DNA of 64,000 nt from Streptomyces sp. Ag109_O5-1 (GTDB lineage: Bacteria; Actinomycetota; Actinomycetes; Streptomycetales; Streptomycetaceae). A program made the position numbers and the translations under genes. The notes beneath the pieces were generated by a model. It was not told the DNA's origin and did not search any database. It saw nothing but the letters and a program-made list of their open reading frames with translations. The DNA is taken from contig NZ_RKQF01000001.1 in the NCBI RefSeq assembly GCF_003814875.1, positions 8,990,001 to 9,054,000 on the forward strand, in the 5' to 3' direction. This document shows, one piece after another, positions 43,480 to 52,730 of this stretch. How positions within the stretch are numbered: position 1 is the first letter of the stretch; every line of letters starts with the position of its first letter.

Positions 43480-45006
43480 TCACTTGACCGCGCGGAGCGC
43501 GTCGACGACACCGGCGCCGTAGAAGCCGTTGATGTGTTTGCCGCCCGCACAGGTGGCGTCCACGACGCCGTCGCCGTCCCCGTCGTAGGGGCCCGCCGGG
43601 CAGCCCGGGTTGTCCGCCTCGGCCTTGAGCAGGGCCTGCAGCTGGGCCGGGCCCGCGTGCGGGTGGGCGGACTTCAGCAGCGCGGCCACCGCGGCCACGT
43701 GCGGGGTCGCCATCGAGGTGCCCTGGAGGAAGCCGTACTGGTCGTTCGGCAGGGTGGACAGGATGCGGCCGTTCTTCGACGGCGTGTCCGGGATCTGGTA
43801 CTTGTCGCCGCCGGGACCCGCCACGTCGATGACGCCCAGTCCGTAGCTGGAGTAGTAGGACTTGGTGTCGTTGACGCCGACCGCGCTCACGGTGACCACA
43901 CCGGGCAGCTGGGTCGGCACGTCGAAGCACTCGTGCGGGTCGACCGTCCGGGGCGTGGCCGTCGAGTCGTCGGGGCTGGAGTCGTCGACGAGGGCGTGCG
44001 AGTCGAGGTCGTCGTTCGAGTTGCCCGCCGCGGCCACATTGAGTGTGCCCCTGCTCTGGGCGTACAGCTGTGCCCTGTTGACCGCGTCAACGATGGCACG
44101 TTGATCCGGGTCGTCCATGCAGTTGTACAGCCATGGATCGACGTAGTAGCTGTTGTTGGTGATCTGGATGCCGTGGTCGGCGGCGAACACGAAGGCGCAG
44201 ACGACGCTCTCCGGATAGAACAGCTGCGTCGAGTCGGGCTGTGCGACGGTGATGCTCGCGACCTTCACCCCCGGTGCCACACCCGCCACGCCGATGCCGT
44301 TGCGGGCGGCGGCTATCTCACCGGCGACATGTGTGCCGTGGTAGTGCGCGGCGTCCGCCGGCCGCCAGGCGCCGTACGTCGTGTCCGCCTTGCCGCTCAC
44401 GCAGTTCGCGGACTGGAAGGCGGAGAAGTTGGGGGCGATGTCCGGGTGGGTGTCGTCGACGCCGGTGTCGATGATCCCGACGGTCACCGAGCGGCTCCCC
44501 GGATTGACCGCGGCGGCCTTGTCGGCGCCGATCGCCCGCAGGTCCCACTGGTCGGCCTCAAGGGGCTCCTGACCCGTCGTCGACCTCTGCTCGACCTTCG
44601 CGGCCTCAGCCTTCGACAGGACCTGCACGGCACCCTCGTCCGTGGTCCCCGCCGCGCTCAGCGGAGCCGTCCGGGTGGCCCCCGCCGACTGCACCCCGCG
44701 CACCGCGCGCATCGCCACGCCGAAGTCCGGGTTCGCCGAGTGCACGACGATCACCCCGATCCTGTCGTACGACACGACGACCGTGCCGCCGTTGCGGGCG
44801 ATCGCCCGCCGCACCGACTCGATCGTGCGGTGATCCGTCCTGGTGTTGACGACGTAGGCCAGGTTCGGCCCGTCCGCCGACCGCGCAGCCGGGGCCGTCA
44901 TCGGTGCCGCGGAGGCCGTCGTCGGCAGCAGGCCGAGCGAGGCGGTCAGCGACAGGGCGACCGGGACGGCGAGCGCCAGCCCGCGTCTGGAACGCAGATG
45001 AGCCAT
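43480..45006 (-). CDS. Secreted subtilisin-like (S8) serine protease, copy 2
   Basis: 508-aa paralogue of copy 1. A signal peptide (LALAVPVALSLTASLGLLPTTASA) and propeptide are followed by the triad residues in VGIIDTGVDDTHPD, HYHGTHVAGEIAAA and QGTSMATPHVAAV. The C-terminal acidic loop DGDGDGVVDATC is also Asp-rich. GGAGA precedes the ATG. The propeptides differ more than the catalytic cores. Confidence 0.93.
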   Translation of the reverse strand: MAHLRSRRGLALAVPVALSLTASLGLLPTTASAAPMTAPAARSADGPNLAYVVNTRTDHRTIESVRRAIARNGGTVVVSYDRIGVIVVHSANPDFGVAMRAVRGVQSAGATRTAPLSAAGTTDEGAVQVLSKAEAAKVEQRSTTGQEPLEADQWDLRAIGADKAAAVNPGSRSVTVGIIDTGVDDTHPDIAPNFSAFQSANCVSGKADTTYGAWRPADAAHYHGTHVAGEIAAARNGIGVAGVAPGVKVASITVAQPDSTQLFYPESVVCAFVFAADHGIQITNNSYYVDPWLYNCMDDPDQRAIVDAVNRAQLYAQSRGTLNVAAAGNSNDDLDSHALVDDSSPDDSTATPRTVDPHECFDVPTQLPGVVTVSAVGVNDTKSYYSSYGLGVIDVAGPGGDKYQIPDTPSKNGRILSTLPNDQYGFLQGTSMATPHVAAVAALLKSAHPHAGPAQLQALLKAEADNPGCPAGPYDGDGDGVVDATCAGGKHINGFYGAGVVDALRAVK

Positions 45007-45340
45007 GGGGTCTCCACATCATCCGGGACATCAACCGAAACCGAAACCGCCCAAGACGCGAGTGGCGCTTGGGCAGGTACATGACGGGTGGTGCAGGGTG
45101 AAGCTATCTCCCGCACTCGCCGGCCAGCAATGAGCAAAGGCGACTCACGCGGACGACTTCCGAAAGAACCCGGGCGTGTTGAACCCGCCCACGCGTGGCG
45201 CCGTGACCTTGAGCAGGGAGCCGCAGCAGGATCGAGGCCCCCCGTCGGTATCACTTACGGGAGTCGCTCCATTACTCCCGGTGGGTGAGCCAAGTGTCTG
45301 TGAGGTCAGAATCCGCATGTCCGTATCGCGAGGAGACTCC
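45007..45340. promoter_or_regulatory. Divergent control region between subtilase and acetate-permease operons
   Basis: 334 bp without a gene. Contains GCCCAAG (45049-45055) and CTTGGGC (45068-45074) as an inverted repeat, a short CCGAAA triplet repeat near 45035, and AGGAG at 45331-45335 serving the DUF485 gene. No confident promoter hexamers. Confidence 0.4.
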
Positions 45341-45697
45341 GTGGCTACCGAGACACCACCGCCCTCGAACACGCAGACCCGGCACCCCTCCAGCGAGGAG
45401 TTCGCCGGGGTGCAGCAGAGTCCGGAGTTCGCCGAACTGCGGCACTCCTACCGCTCCTTCGCCTTCCCGCTGACCTTCGCCTTCATCGCCTGGTACCTGC
45501 TGTACGTCCTGCTCTCCAACTACGCGGACGGGTTCATGGGCACCAAGGTCGTCGGCAACATCAACGTGGCCCTCGTCCTCGGCCTCGCCCAGTTCCTCAC
45601 CACGTTCCTGATCGCCTGGTGGTACTCACGGCACGCCGCCGCCAAGCTCGACCCCAAGGCCGAGGCCATCAAGTCCCGGATGGAGGGCGGCGCATGA
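45341..45697 (+). CDS. DUF485 membrane protein
   Basis: 118 aa with two transmembrane helices (SFAFPLTFAFIAWYLLYVLLS and NVALVLGLAQFLTTFLIAWWY) and a conserved DGFMG segment, the DUF485 pattern. Typically encoded beside acetate/solute:sodium symporters, as here, where its stop overlaps the symporter ATG (ATGA). The GTG at 45341 has AGGAG 5 nt upstream; an earlier ATG (45317) lacks this. Confidence 0.88.
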   Translation: MATETPPPSNTQTRHPSSEEFAGVQQSPEFAELRHSYRSFAFPLTFAFIAWYLLYVLLSNYADGFMGTKVVGNINVALVLGLAQFLTTFLIAWWYSRHAAAKLDPKAEAIKSRMEGGA

Positions 45698-47322
45698 GCC
45701 CCGCACAGCACACCACCCTGCTCGCCGCCGGCGAGGCGAGCCAGCACCGGGCGCTGATCATCACCCTGTTCTCGGTGTTCGTCGCCGCGACCCTCGTCAT
45801 CACCGTCTGGGCCGGCCGCCAGACCAAGGACGCCGCCGACTTCTACGCGGGCGGCCGCCAGTTCACCGGCTTCCAGAACGGCCTCGCCGTCTCCGGCGAC
45901 TACATGTCCGCCGCGTCCTTCCTCGGCATCGCCGGCGCCATCGCCCTCTTCGGCTACGACGGCTTCCTCTACTCGATCGGCTTCCTGGTCGCCTGGCTCG
46001 TCGCGCTCCTCCTGGTCGCCGAACCGCTGCGCAACTCCGGCCGCTACACCATGGGCGACGTCCTGGCGTACCGCATGCGCCAGCGTCCCGTCCGCACGGC
46101 CGCCGGCACCTCCACGATCGTCGTCTCGATCTTCTACCTCCTCGCCCAGATGGCTGGAGCGGGCGTCCTCGTCTCCCTCCTCCTCGGCATCACCAGCGAC
46201 GGCGGCAAGATCGCCATCGTCGCCCTGGTCGGCGTTCTGATGATCGTCTACGTCACCATCGGCGGCATGAAGGGCACCACCTGGGTCCAGATGGTCAAGG
46301 CCGTGCTCCTCATCGCGGGCGCCCTGCTGCTGACCCTCATGGTCCTGGCCAAGTTCAACTTCAACGTCTCCGACCTGCTCGGCAAGGCCGCCGACAACAG
46401 CGGCAAGGGATCCGCCTTCCTGGAGCCCGGCCTCAAGTACGGCGCCACCGGCACCAGCAAGCTGGACTTCCTCTCCCTCGGTATCGCCCTGGTCCTGGGC
46501 ACCGCCGGCCTGCCGCACATCCTGATCCGCTTCTACACCGTGCCCACCGCGAAGGCGGCCCGGAAGTCGGTCCTCTGGGCGATCGGCCTGATCGGCACCT
46601 TCTACCTGATGACCCTCGCCCTCGGCTTCGGCGCGGCCGCGCTGATCAAACCGGACGAGATCATCGCCTCCAACAAGTCCGGCAACACCGCCGCCCCGCT
46701 GCTCGCCCTGCACCTGGGCGGCGTCGACTCCAACTGGGGCGCGATTCTGCTGGCCACCATCTCGGCGGTGGCCTTCGCGACGATCCTCGCGGTGGTCGCC
46801 GGCCTGACCCTCGCCTCGTCCTCCTCCTTCGCCCACGACATCTATGCGAACGTCATCAAGAAGGGGCAGGCCACCGAGAAGCAGGAGCTGGGCGCGGCCC
46901 GCTGGGCCACCGTCGGCATCGGCGCGGTCTCGATCGTCCTCGGCGCCCTCGCCCGCGACCTGAACGTCGCCGGCCTGGTCGCCCTCGCCTTCGCGGTCGC
47001 CGCCTCCGCCAACCTGCCGACCATCCTCTACAGCCTCTTCTGGAAGCGGTTCACCACCGCCGGGGCCCTCTGGTCGATCTACGGCGGCCTGGTCACCGCG
47101 GTCGGCCTGGTCCTCTTCTCACCGGTGGTGTCCGGCAAGGAGTCGTCGATGTTCCCGGGCGTCGACTTCCACTGGTTCCCGCTGGAGAACCCGGGCATCA
47201 TCTCGATCCCGGTCGGATTCCTTCTCGGCGTCCTGGGCACTCTGTTGTCCAAGGAGGTCCCGGACACCGCGAAGTACGCAGAGCTGGAGGTGCGGTCCCT
47301 GACCGGCACCGGGGCGCACTGA
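45694..47322 (+). CDS. actP: Cation/acetate symporter (SSS family)
   Basis: 542-aa sodium:solute symporter with about 13 helices. Typical features: DAADFYAGGRQFTGFQNGLAVSGDYMSAASFLGI near the N-terminus, GTAGLPHILIRFYTV, and YVTIGGMKGTTWVQ. These match ActP/YjcG acetate-type symporters. Coupled to the DUF485 gene. The permease may take monocarboxylates more generally. A hairpin follows the stop. Confidence 0.92.
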   Translation: MSPAQHTTLLAAGEASQHRALIITLFSVFVAATLVITVWAGRQTKDAADFYAGGRQFTGFQNGLAVSGDYMSAASFLGIAGAIALFGYDGFLYSIGFLVAWLVALLLVAEPLRNSGRYTMGDVLAYRMRQRPVRTAAGTSTIVVSIFYLLAQMAGAGVLVSLLLGITSDGGKIAIVALVGVLMIVYVTIGGMKGTTWVQMVKAVLLIAGALLLTLMVLAKFNFNVSDLLGKAADNSGKGSAFLEPGLKYGATGTSKLDFLSLGIALVLGTAGLPHILIRFYTVPTAKAARKSVLWAIGLIGTFYLMTLALGFGAAALIKPDEIIASNKSGNTAAPLLALHLGGVDSNWGAILLATISAVAFATILAVVAGLTLASSSSFAHDIYANVIKKGQATEKQELGAARWATVGIGAVSIVLGALARDLNVAGLVALAFAVAASANLPTILYSLFWKRFTTAGALWSIYGGLVTAVGLVLFSPVVSGKESSMFPGVDFHWFPLENPGIISIPVGFLLGVLGTLLSKEVPDTAKYAELEVRSLTGTGAH

Positions 47323-47336
47323 ACCTTCGTACGACT

Positions 47337-47375
47337 GGCCGCGTCGACGGGATCGTAGGGTCCTACGACGCGGCC
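47337..47375 (+). terminator. Hairpin after the acetate symporter gene
   Basis: Arms GGCCGCGTCG (47337-47346) and CGACGCGGCC (47366-47375), with a smaller internal stem CGTAGG/CCTACG. It begins 15 bp after the stop. Confidence 0.7.
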
Positions 47376-47478
47376 GCGTCGTACCTCGTGGCATCGGGCC
47401 CCTCCCGTTGTCGGCGCCGTCACGTAGGCTCACAAGTGACGGCGGAGAACCGGTCAGGAACGAGGGAGGGGGCCCACA

Positions 47479-48468
47479 GTGCTCATCGACACATACGGCC
47501 GAGTGGCCACCGACCTGCGAGTGTCGCTGACCGACCGGTGCAATCTGCGCTGTACGTACTGCATGCCCGAGGAGGGTCTGCAGTGGCTGGCCAAGCCCGA
47601 CCTGCTCACGGACGACGAGATCGTCCGCCTCATCGACATCGCCGTGCGCCTGCTGGGCATCGAGGAGGTCCGCTTCACCGGCGGCGAGCCGCTGCTGCGC
47701 CCCGGTCTGGTCGGCATCGTGGAGCGGGTGGCGGCGCTGGCCCCTCGCCCCCAGATGTCCCTGACGACCAACGGCATCGGCCTGCGCCGCACCGCGACGG
47801 CCCTGAAGGCGGCCGGCCTCGACCGGGTCAACGTCTCCCTGGACACGCTCCGCCCCGATGTCTTCAAGACCCTCACCCGCCGCGACCGCCACGGGGACGT
47901 CCTCGCCGGCCTCCAGGCCGCCCACGACGCCGGCCTCACCCCGGTCAAGGTCAACACGGTCCTGATGCCGGGCCTGAACGAGGACGAGGCCCCCGACCTG
48001 CTGGCCTGGGCGTTGGCGCACGGCTACGAGCTGCGTTTCATCGAGCAGATGCCCTTGGACGCCCAGCACGGCTGGAAGCGCGAGAGCATGGTCACGGCGG
48101 GGGACATCCTGGCCTCGCTCCGCACCCGCTTCGACCTCGCCCCCGAGGGCGCGGACGACCGTGGCTCGGCCCCGGCGGAGCGCTGGCTGGTCGACGGCGG
48201 ACCGCACCGCGTCGGCGTCATCGCCTCGGTCACCCGCCCGTTCTGCGCCGCCTGCGACCGCACCCGCCTCACGGCCGACGGCCAGATACGGACCTGCCTG
48301 TTCGCCAGGGAGGAGACGGACCTGCGCGGCGCGCTGCGCTCGGGCGGCTCCGACGAGGAGATCGCCCGCATCTGGCGGCTGGCGATGTGGGGGAAGAAGG
48401 CAGGGGCGGGTCTGGACGATCCCACGTTCGTCCAGCCGGACCGGCCGATGTCCGCGATCGGAGGCTAG
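47479..48468 (+). CDS. moaA: GTP 3',8-cyclase MoaA
   Basis: 329-aa radical SAM enzyme converting GTP to 3',8-cyclo-GTP, the first step of molybdenum cofactor synthesis. N-terminal cluster CNLRCTYC (Cys21, 25, 28), GG(E)P segment RFTGGEPLLRPG, C-terminal cluster FCAACDRTRLTADGQIRTCLF in pattern, and the essential terminal Gly-Gly (SAIGG). The GTG start has GGGAGGGGG nearby. No other moa gene is adjacent. Confidence 0.95.
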   Translation: MLIDTYGRVATDLRVSLTDRCNLRCTYCMPEEGLQWLAKPDLLTDDEIVRLIDIAVRLLGIEEVRFTGGEPLLRPGLVGIVERVAALAPRPQMSLTTNGIGLRRTATALKAAGLDRVNVSLDTLRPDVFKTLTRRDRHGDVLAGLQAAHDAGLTPVKVNTVLMPGLNEDEAPDLLAWALAHGYELRFIEQMPLDAQHGWKRESMVTAGDILASLRTRFDLAPEGADDRGSAPAERWLVDGGPHRVGVIASVTRPFCAACDRTRLTADGQIRTCLFAREETDLRGALRSGGSDEEIARIWRLAMWGKKAGAGLDDPTFVQPDRPMSAIGG

Positions 48469-48481
48469 AGCGGCCTGCCGC

Positions 48482-48694
48482 TCAGTCCCCCTGCTCCTCC
48501 CACTCCCTCAACAACACGACGTCCTTCAAGAACCCCCGCACGCTCAGGAACTGCGACAGATGCTCCCGGTGCTCCTCACAGGCGAGCCAGGTCTTGCGCC
48601 GCTCCGGGGTGTGAATCTTGGGGTTGTTCCACGCGAGCACCCACTCCGCGTCGGCGTGGCACCCCTTCGCCGAACAGACAACAACGTCACTCAC
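48482..48694 (-). CDS. Small Cys/His-containing hypothetical protein
   Basis: 70 aa from the GTG at 48692-48694. Contains CSAKGC near the N-terminus, then PERRKTWLACEEHREHL, giving a CxxxxC and C-H-H set that may bind a metal. The ribosome-binding site is weak. Compact and probably conserved in Streptomyces. It converges on moaA with 13 bp between stops. The upstream open frame is not supported by composition. Confidence 0.6.
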   Translation of the reverse strand: MSDVVVCSAKGCHADAEWVLAWNNPKIHTPERRKTWLACEEHREHLSQFLSVRGFLKDVVLLREWEEQGD

Positions 48695-48925
48695 TGCTTC
48701 GTCTCGCACTGCTTCGTCCTGCAGAAAAGCCCCGCAAACAAGGCGACGCCGAGCAGCCACGGGGGGAGCTGCCCGGCGTCGGTCCGTCGCTCCGACGGGG
48801 GATGCGGAGCGCGTACGCAGTATGTCATGGGTCACCCTTGGCCCGGCACTGGAACAGCACGATTGATCTGAGCTTTTCTTGAGCATTGTCCGGAGCCGCC
48901 GTCCGTTTACGCAGCGTCCCCGTAC

Positions 48926-49324
48926 TCAGACCGCCTCCGGCCGCTCGCCGCGCACCCCCGCCGCCGGATCCGCCACCACGTCTTCCGGGGCGGACTCCGT
49001 GTGCGGGTCCTCAGCGCGCGGCGGTGCGATCATCGGCCTGGTCGGGGCGATGCCGAACGTCGAGGGAAGCGAGGGCGGCCGTTCCCGGCCCGCGTTGGCG
49101 ATGACGACCGCGACATAGGGGAGCAGCGCCCCGAGCACCAACGCCACGACGGCGACGTACCGTTCGACGTTCCACAACGTGGCCGCGAGGATCACCGACA
49201 CGGTCCGGACACTCATCGAGATGACGTACCGACGCTGCCGGGCGCGCACATCCTCCGCCAGGCCGGTCCGGGCTCCGGTGATCCGGAACACCTGGACGTT
49301 GCCGCCGCCGCGCTGCTTCCGCAT
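48926..49324 (-). CDS. DUF3099 membrane protein
   Basis: 132 aa. The N-terminal basic stretch ITGARTGLAEDVRARQRRYVISM is a DUF3099 hallmark. Two hydrophobic helices follow (VRTVSVILAATLWN and YVAVVALVLGALLPYVAVVIANAG). The C-terminus is Pro-rich and disordered. ATG 49324 preferred with GGTGGA 5 nt upstream. Function unknown. Confidence 0.83.
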   Translation of the reverse strand: MRKQRGGGNVQVFRITGARTGLAEDVRARQRRYVISMSVRTVSVILAATLWNVERYVAVVALVLGALLPYVAVVIANAGRERPPSLPSTFGIAPTRPMIAPPRAEDPHTESAPEDVVADPAAGVRGERPEAV

Positions 49325-49569
49325 CACATTCCACCATCCGCCTGCATCGGACTCTCCCCGGCCCGTACCCTGTCCGCACCCGTTCGGGGAACCGGGCCAG
49401 GACTGATTCCACGTTACGCCGCGCCTGCGCCGCCTTCGAGACCGGGTCGCCCTCCCGCCTGCGTGAACGCCCCGCGCCGTACCGCGTACGGGCGTACCGA
49501 CATGCGCCGTACGGAGGACGGACCGAGACTTGGCGTAATGCTCACGTCGAGCCGTACCAGGAGGCAGCC

Positions 49570-49848
49570 ATGGGTTGGTTGTGGGCGATCATCGTGGGAT
49601 TCGTGCTGGGCCTGATCGCGAAGGCGATCATCCCCGGCAAGCAGCACAGCCCCCTCTGGCTGACGACGATCTTCGGCATGCTGGGCGCGATCGCCGGAAA
49701 CGCGATCGCCCGCGCGGTGGGCGTCGCGGCGACACCGGGCATCGACTGGACCCGTCATCTGTTCCAGCTGGTCGCCGCCATCATCATCGTGGCCCTGGGC
49801 GACATGGCGTACGTGTCGACCGTGGGCAAGCGAAGGCATCGAGTCTGA
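49570..49848 (+). CDS. GlsB/YeaQ/YmgE family membrane protein
   Basis: 92 aa. GWLWAIIVGFVLGLIAKAIIPG and ILGMLGAIAGN-type Gly-rich helices are typical of transglycosylase-associated/GlsB proteins, though no enzyme activity is established. An AGGAGG tract lies upstream of the ATG. In enterococci GlsB accompanies Gls24 proteins; here it is about 23 kb from the Asp23 operon. Confidence 0.85.
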   Translation: MGWLWAIIVGFVLGLIAKAIIPGKQHSPLWLTTIFGMLGAIAGNAIARAVGVAATPGIDWTRHLFQLVAAIIIVALGDMAYVSTVGKRRHRV

Positions 49849-49856
49849 GCTGGAGC

Positions 49857-49966
49857 GCCCCGAACTTCAAAACGCCCCGCACCGAAGCGCCCGTCAGGGG
49901 CGCGGGGAACTGCGCGACCAGCCACGACAGACCGGCACTCCGCAACGCACCCGCACCCCTACGGCG
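49857..49966. repeat. Dispersed intergenic repeat upstream of tyrS 3' end
   Basis: Contains GTCAGGGGCGCGGGGAACTG and GCGCGACCAGCC, the Streptomyces intergenic repeat core shared with the copy at 23348-23400. Confidence 0.65.
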
Positions 49967-50008
49967 CCTACGAACCGGCGCCTACGAACCGGCGCCTACG
50001 AACCGGCG
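49967..50008. repeat. 14-bp tandem repeat abutting the tyrS stop
   Basis: Three perfect copies of CCTACGAACCGGCG (49967, 49981, 49995) and a degenerate fourth that runs into the tyrS stop codon (50010-50012). Confidence 0.9.
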
Positions 50009-50009
50009 C

Positions 50010-51278
50010 TTATGAACCCACGACCTCGACAGCCGCCAGGTTCTTCTTCCCCCGCCGCAGCACCAGCCACCGCCCGTGCAGCAGCTCGTCCCCGGAGGGC
50101 ACCGCGTCCTCGGCGGTCACCTTCACGTTGTTCACGTAGGCCCCGCCCTCCTTCACGGTCCGCCGGGCGGCGGACTTGCTGGCCACCAGCCCGACCTCGG
50201 CGAACAGGTCGACCACCGGCCCCAGCTCGGTGACCTGGACATGCGGCACCTCGGCCAGCGCGGCGGCCAGCGTCCGATCGTCCAGCTCCGCCAGCTCACC
50301 CTGACCGAACAGCGCCTTGGACGCGGCGATCACCGCGGCCGTCTGGTCGGCCCCGTGGACGAGCGTCGTCAGCTCCTCCGCCAGCGCCCGCTGTGCGGCC
50401 CGCGCCTGCGGCCGCTCCTCCGTCTGCTTCTCCAGCTCCTCAAGCTCCTCGCGGGACTTGAAGGACAGGATCCGCAGGTAGGTTGAGATGTCCCGGTCGT
50501 CCACGTTCAGCCAGAACTGGTAGAACGCGTACGGCGTCGTCATCTCGGCGTCGAGCCAGATGGCGCCGCCCTCGGTCTTGCCGAACTTGGTGCCGTCCGC
50601 CTTGGTCATCAGCGGCGTCGCCAGCGCGTGCACGCTCGCGTGCGGCTCCAGGCGGTGGATCAGGTCCAGGCCGGCCGTGAGGTTGCCCCACTGGTCGCTG
50701 CCGCCCTGCTGGAGGGTGCAGCCGTACCGCCGGAAGAGCTGGAGGAAGTCCATGCCCTGGAGGATCTGGTAGCTGAACTCCGTGTAGCTGATGCCCTGGT
50801 CGGACTCCAGGCGGCGGGCCACGGAGTCCTTGGTCAGCATCTTGTTGACGCGGAAGTGCTTGCCGATGTCCCGCAGGAACTCGATGGCGGAGAGGCCCTC
50901 GGTCCAGTCGAGGTTGTTGACCATGACGGCCGCGTTCTCGCCCTCGAAGGACAGGAACGGCTCGATCTGGGCGCGGAGCTTGCCGACCCAGCCCGCGACC
51001 GTCTCGGGGGCGTTCAGCGTGCGCTCGGCCGTCGGGCGCGGGTCGCCGATCAGACCCGTCGCACCGCCCACCAGCGCCAGCGGCCGGTGCCCGGCCTGCT
51101 GGAGCCGGCGCACGGTGAGCACCTGCACCAGGTGTCCGACGTGCAGGGACGGCGCGGTCGGGTCGAAACCGCAATAGAACGTGACGGGACCGTCCGCGAG
51201 AGCCTTGTGCAAAGCGTCCTCGTCAGTGGACAGGGCGAACAGCCCCCGCCACTTCAGCTCGTCGACGATGTCCGTCAC
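50010..51278 (-). CDS. tyrS: Tyrosyl-tRNA synthetase
   Basis: 422-aa class I synthetase charging tRNA-Tyr. HIGH motif as HVGH (46-49) in PSLHVGHLVQVL; KMSKS-like KFGKT in KADGTKFGKTEGG. YTEFSYQILQGMDFLQLFR contributes the tyrosine pocket. C-terminal S4 RNA-binding domain (VGLVASKSAARRTVKEGGAY, VNNVKVT). Standard length. The ATG is followed by MTDIVDELKWRGL. 57 bp separate it from the TldE gene. Confidence 0.97.
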   Translation of the reverse strand: MTDIVDELKWRGLFALSTDEDALHKALADGPVTFYCGFDPTAPSLHVGHLVQVLTVRRLQQAGHRPLALVGGATGLIGDPRPTAERTLNAPETVAGWVGKLRAQIEPFLSFEGENAAVMVNNLDWTEGLSAIEFLRDIGKHFRVNKMLTKDSVARRLESDQGISYTEFSYQILQGMDFLQLFRRYGCTLQQGGSDQWGNLTAGLDLIHRLEPHASVHALATPLMTKADGTKFGKTEGGAIWLDAEMTTPYAFYQFWLNVDDRDISTYLRILSFKSREELEELEKQTEERPQARAAQRALAEELTTLVHGADQTAAVIAASKALFGQGELAELDDRTLAAALAEVPHVQVTELGPVVDLFAEVGLVASKSAARRTVKEGGAYVNNVKVTAEDAVPSGDELLHGRWLVLRRGKKNLAAVEVVGS

Positions 51279-51335
51279 GGTTCTCGTATCTCCTTGGATG
51301 ATCTTCGGGCAGTCGTGCGACCACCGGCTACGAGG

Positions 51336-52730
51336 TTATACGCCCTGACTGACAGAGCTCATATTGAAGTCGGGCACCCGCAGCGCGGGCATCGCAGCCC
51401 TAGTGAACCAGTCGCTCCACTCCCTCGGCAGCGTCTTTTCCGTGCGCCCGGCCTCCGTGGCCCGCCCCAGCAGGTCCACCGGCGACTCGTTGAACCGGAA
51501 GTTGTTCACCTGCCCGGTGACCTGACCGTTCTCCACCAGGTAGACGCCGTCCCGGGTCAGACCGGTGAGCAGCAGGGTCGCCGGGTCCACCTCGCGGATG
51601 TACCAGAGGCAGGTCAGCAGCAGCCCGCGCTCGGTGGCGGCGACCATGTCCTCCAGGGAGCGGTCCTCGCCGCCGTCCAGGATCAGGTTCCCGCCCGCCG
51701 GGGCGACCGGCAGCCCGGTGAGACCGGCACTGTGCCGGGTGGTCGTCAGGTGCTTCAGCTCGCCGCCCGAGACCCACTCGGTGGCGGTGACCGGCAGCCC
51801 GTTGTCGAAGACGGACTGGTCGCCGCCGGAGGAGTGCGCGACGACGAAGGGCGCGGACTCCAGACCCGGCTCGTTCGGGTCGGTGCGCAGGGTCAGCGGC
51901 AGATCGGTCAGCTTCTCGCCGACGCGGGTGCCGCCGCCCGGCTTGGAGAACACCGTCCGCCCCTCGGCCGCGTCCCGCCCGGACGCCGACCACAGCTGGT
52001 AGATCAGCAAATCGGCCACGGCGGTCGGCGGCAGCAGCGTCTCGTAGCGTCCGGCCGGCAGGTCCACGCGCCGCTCGGCCCAGCCGAGCCGTACGGCCAG
52101 CTCCGCGTCGAGCGCGCCCGGGTCGACGTCCTTGAAGTCCCGGGTGGACCGCCCGGCCCAGGCCGACCGGGTGCGGTCCGGGGACTTGGCGTTCAGTTCC
52201 AGCGTGCCGGTGGGCTGGTCGTGCCGCAGCCGCAGCCCGGTCGAGGTGCCCAGGTACGTCGAGACCAGCTCGTGGTTGGCGAAGCCGTACAGCTCGCGGC
52301 CGCCCGCACGCGCGCGTGCGAAGGCCTCACCGAGCGCCGGGGCGAAGTCCGCGAACACGGCGGAGGAGGTCTCTGCGGGCGCGTCCTTGAAGTCCGGCGC
52401 CTCCGGGACGCCCGTGACCAGCGGCTGGGCGTCCTCGGCGGCACCGGCGCCTCGCGCGGCGGCCTCGGCGGCCCGCACCAGCGGCTCCAGCTCGTCGGCG
52501 GTCACGGCCGAGCGGGACACCACACCCGAGGCCATGCCCTCCTTGCCGTCGACGGTGGCGACGACGGTGAGCGAACGCCCGCGCGTGACGCCGTTCGTGG
52601 TCAGCGCGTTGCCGGCCCAGCGCAGGTTGGCGGTGGAGTGCTCGTCGGCGATCACCACACAGCCGTCGGCCCGGGACAGTTCCAGGGCCCGCTCGACGAT
52701 CTCGTGCGGCTTGCTGCTGCGGGCGCTCAT
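51336..52730 (-). CDS. TldE/PmbA-type metallopeptidase subunit
   Basis: 464 aa, the TldE (PmbA) partner, which lacks the HExxxH site. Seen: LRWAGNALTTNGVTRG, RTVFSKPGGGTRVGEKL, VVAHSSGGDQSVFDNG and TGLTRDGVYLVENGQVTG. TldD/TldE heterodimers are proteases acting on unfolded or leader peptides, including RiPP precursors. The ATG overlaps the TldD stop (ATGA). Confidence 0.9.
   Translation of the reverse strand: MSARSSKPHEIVERALELSRADGCVVIADEHSTANLRWAGNALTTNGVTRGRSLTVVATVDGKEGMASGVVSRSAVTADELEPLVRAAEAAARGAGAAEDAQPLVTGVPEAPDFKDAPAETSSAVFADFAPALGEAFARARAGGRELYGFANHELVSTYLGTSTGLRLRHDQPTGTLELNAKSPDRTRSAWAGRSTRDFKDVDPGALDAELAVRLGWAERRVDLPAGRYETLLPPTAVADLLIYQLWSASGRDAAEGRTVFSKPGGGTRVGEKLTDLPLTLRTDPNEPGLESAPFVVAHSSGGDQSVFDNGLPVTATEWVSGGELKHLTTTRHSAGLTGLPVAPAGGNLILDGGEDRSLEDMVAATERGLLLTCLWYIREVDPATLLLTGLTRDGVYLVENGQVTGQVNNFRFNESPVDLLGRATEAGRTEKTLPREWSDWFTRAAMPALRVPDFNMSSVSQGV

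Noticed and set aside
43415..43930. N-terminal extension of subtilase copy 1
   Set aside because: It covers the 3' end of copy 2 in a different frame; the signal peptide begins at the GGAGG-preceded ATG at 43414.
49001..49615. 204-codon plus-strand frame across the DUF3099 and GlsB region
   Set aside because: It is antisense to DUF3099 and out of frame with GlsB, with no ribosome-binding site or family features.
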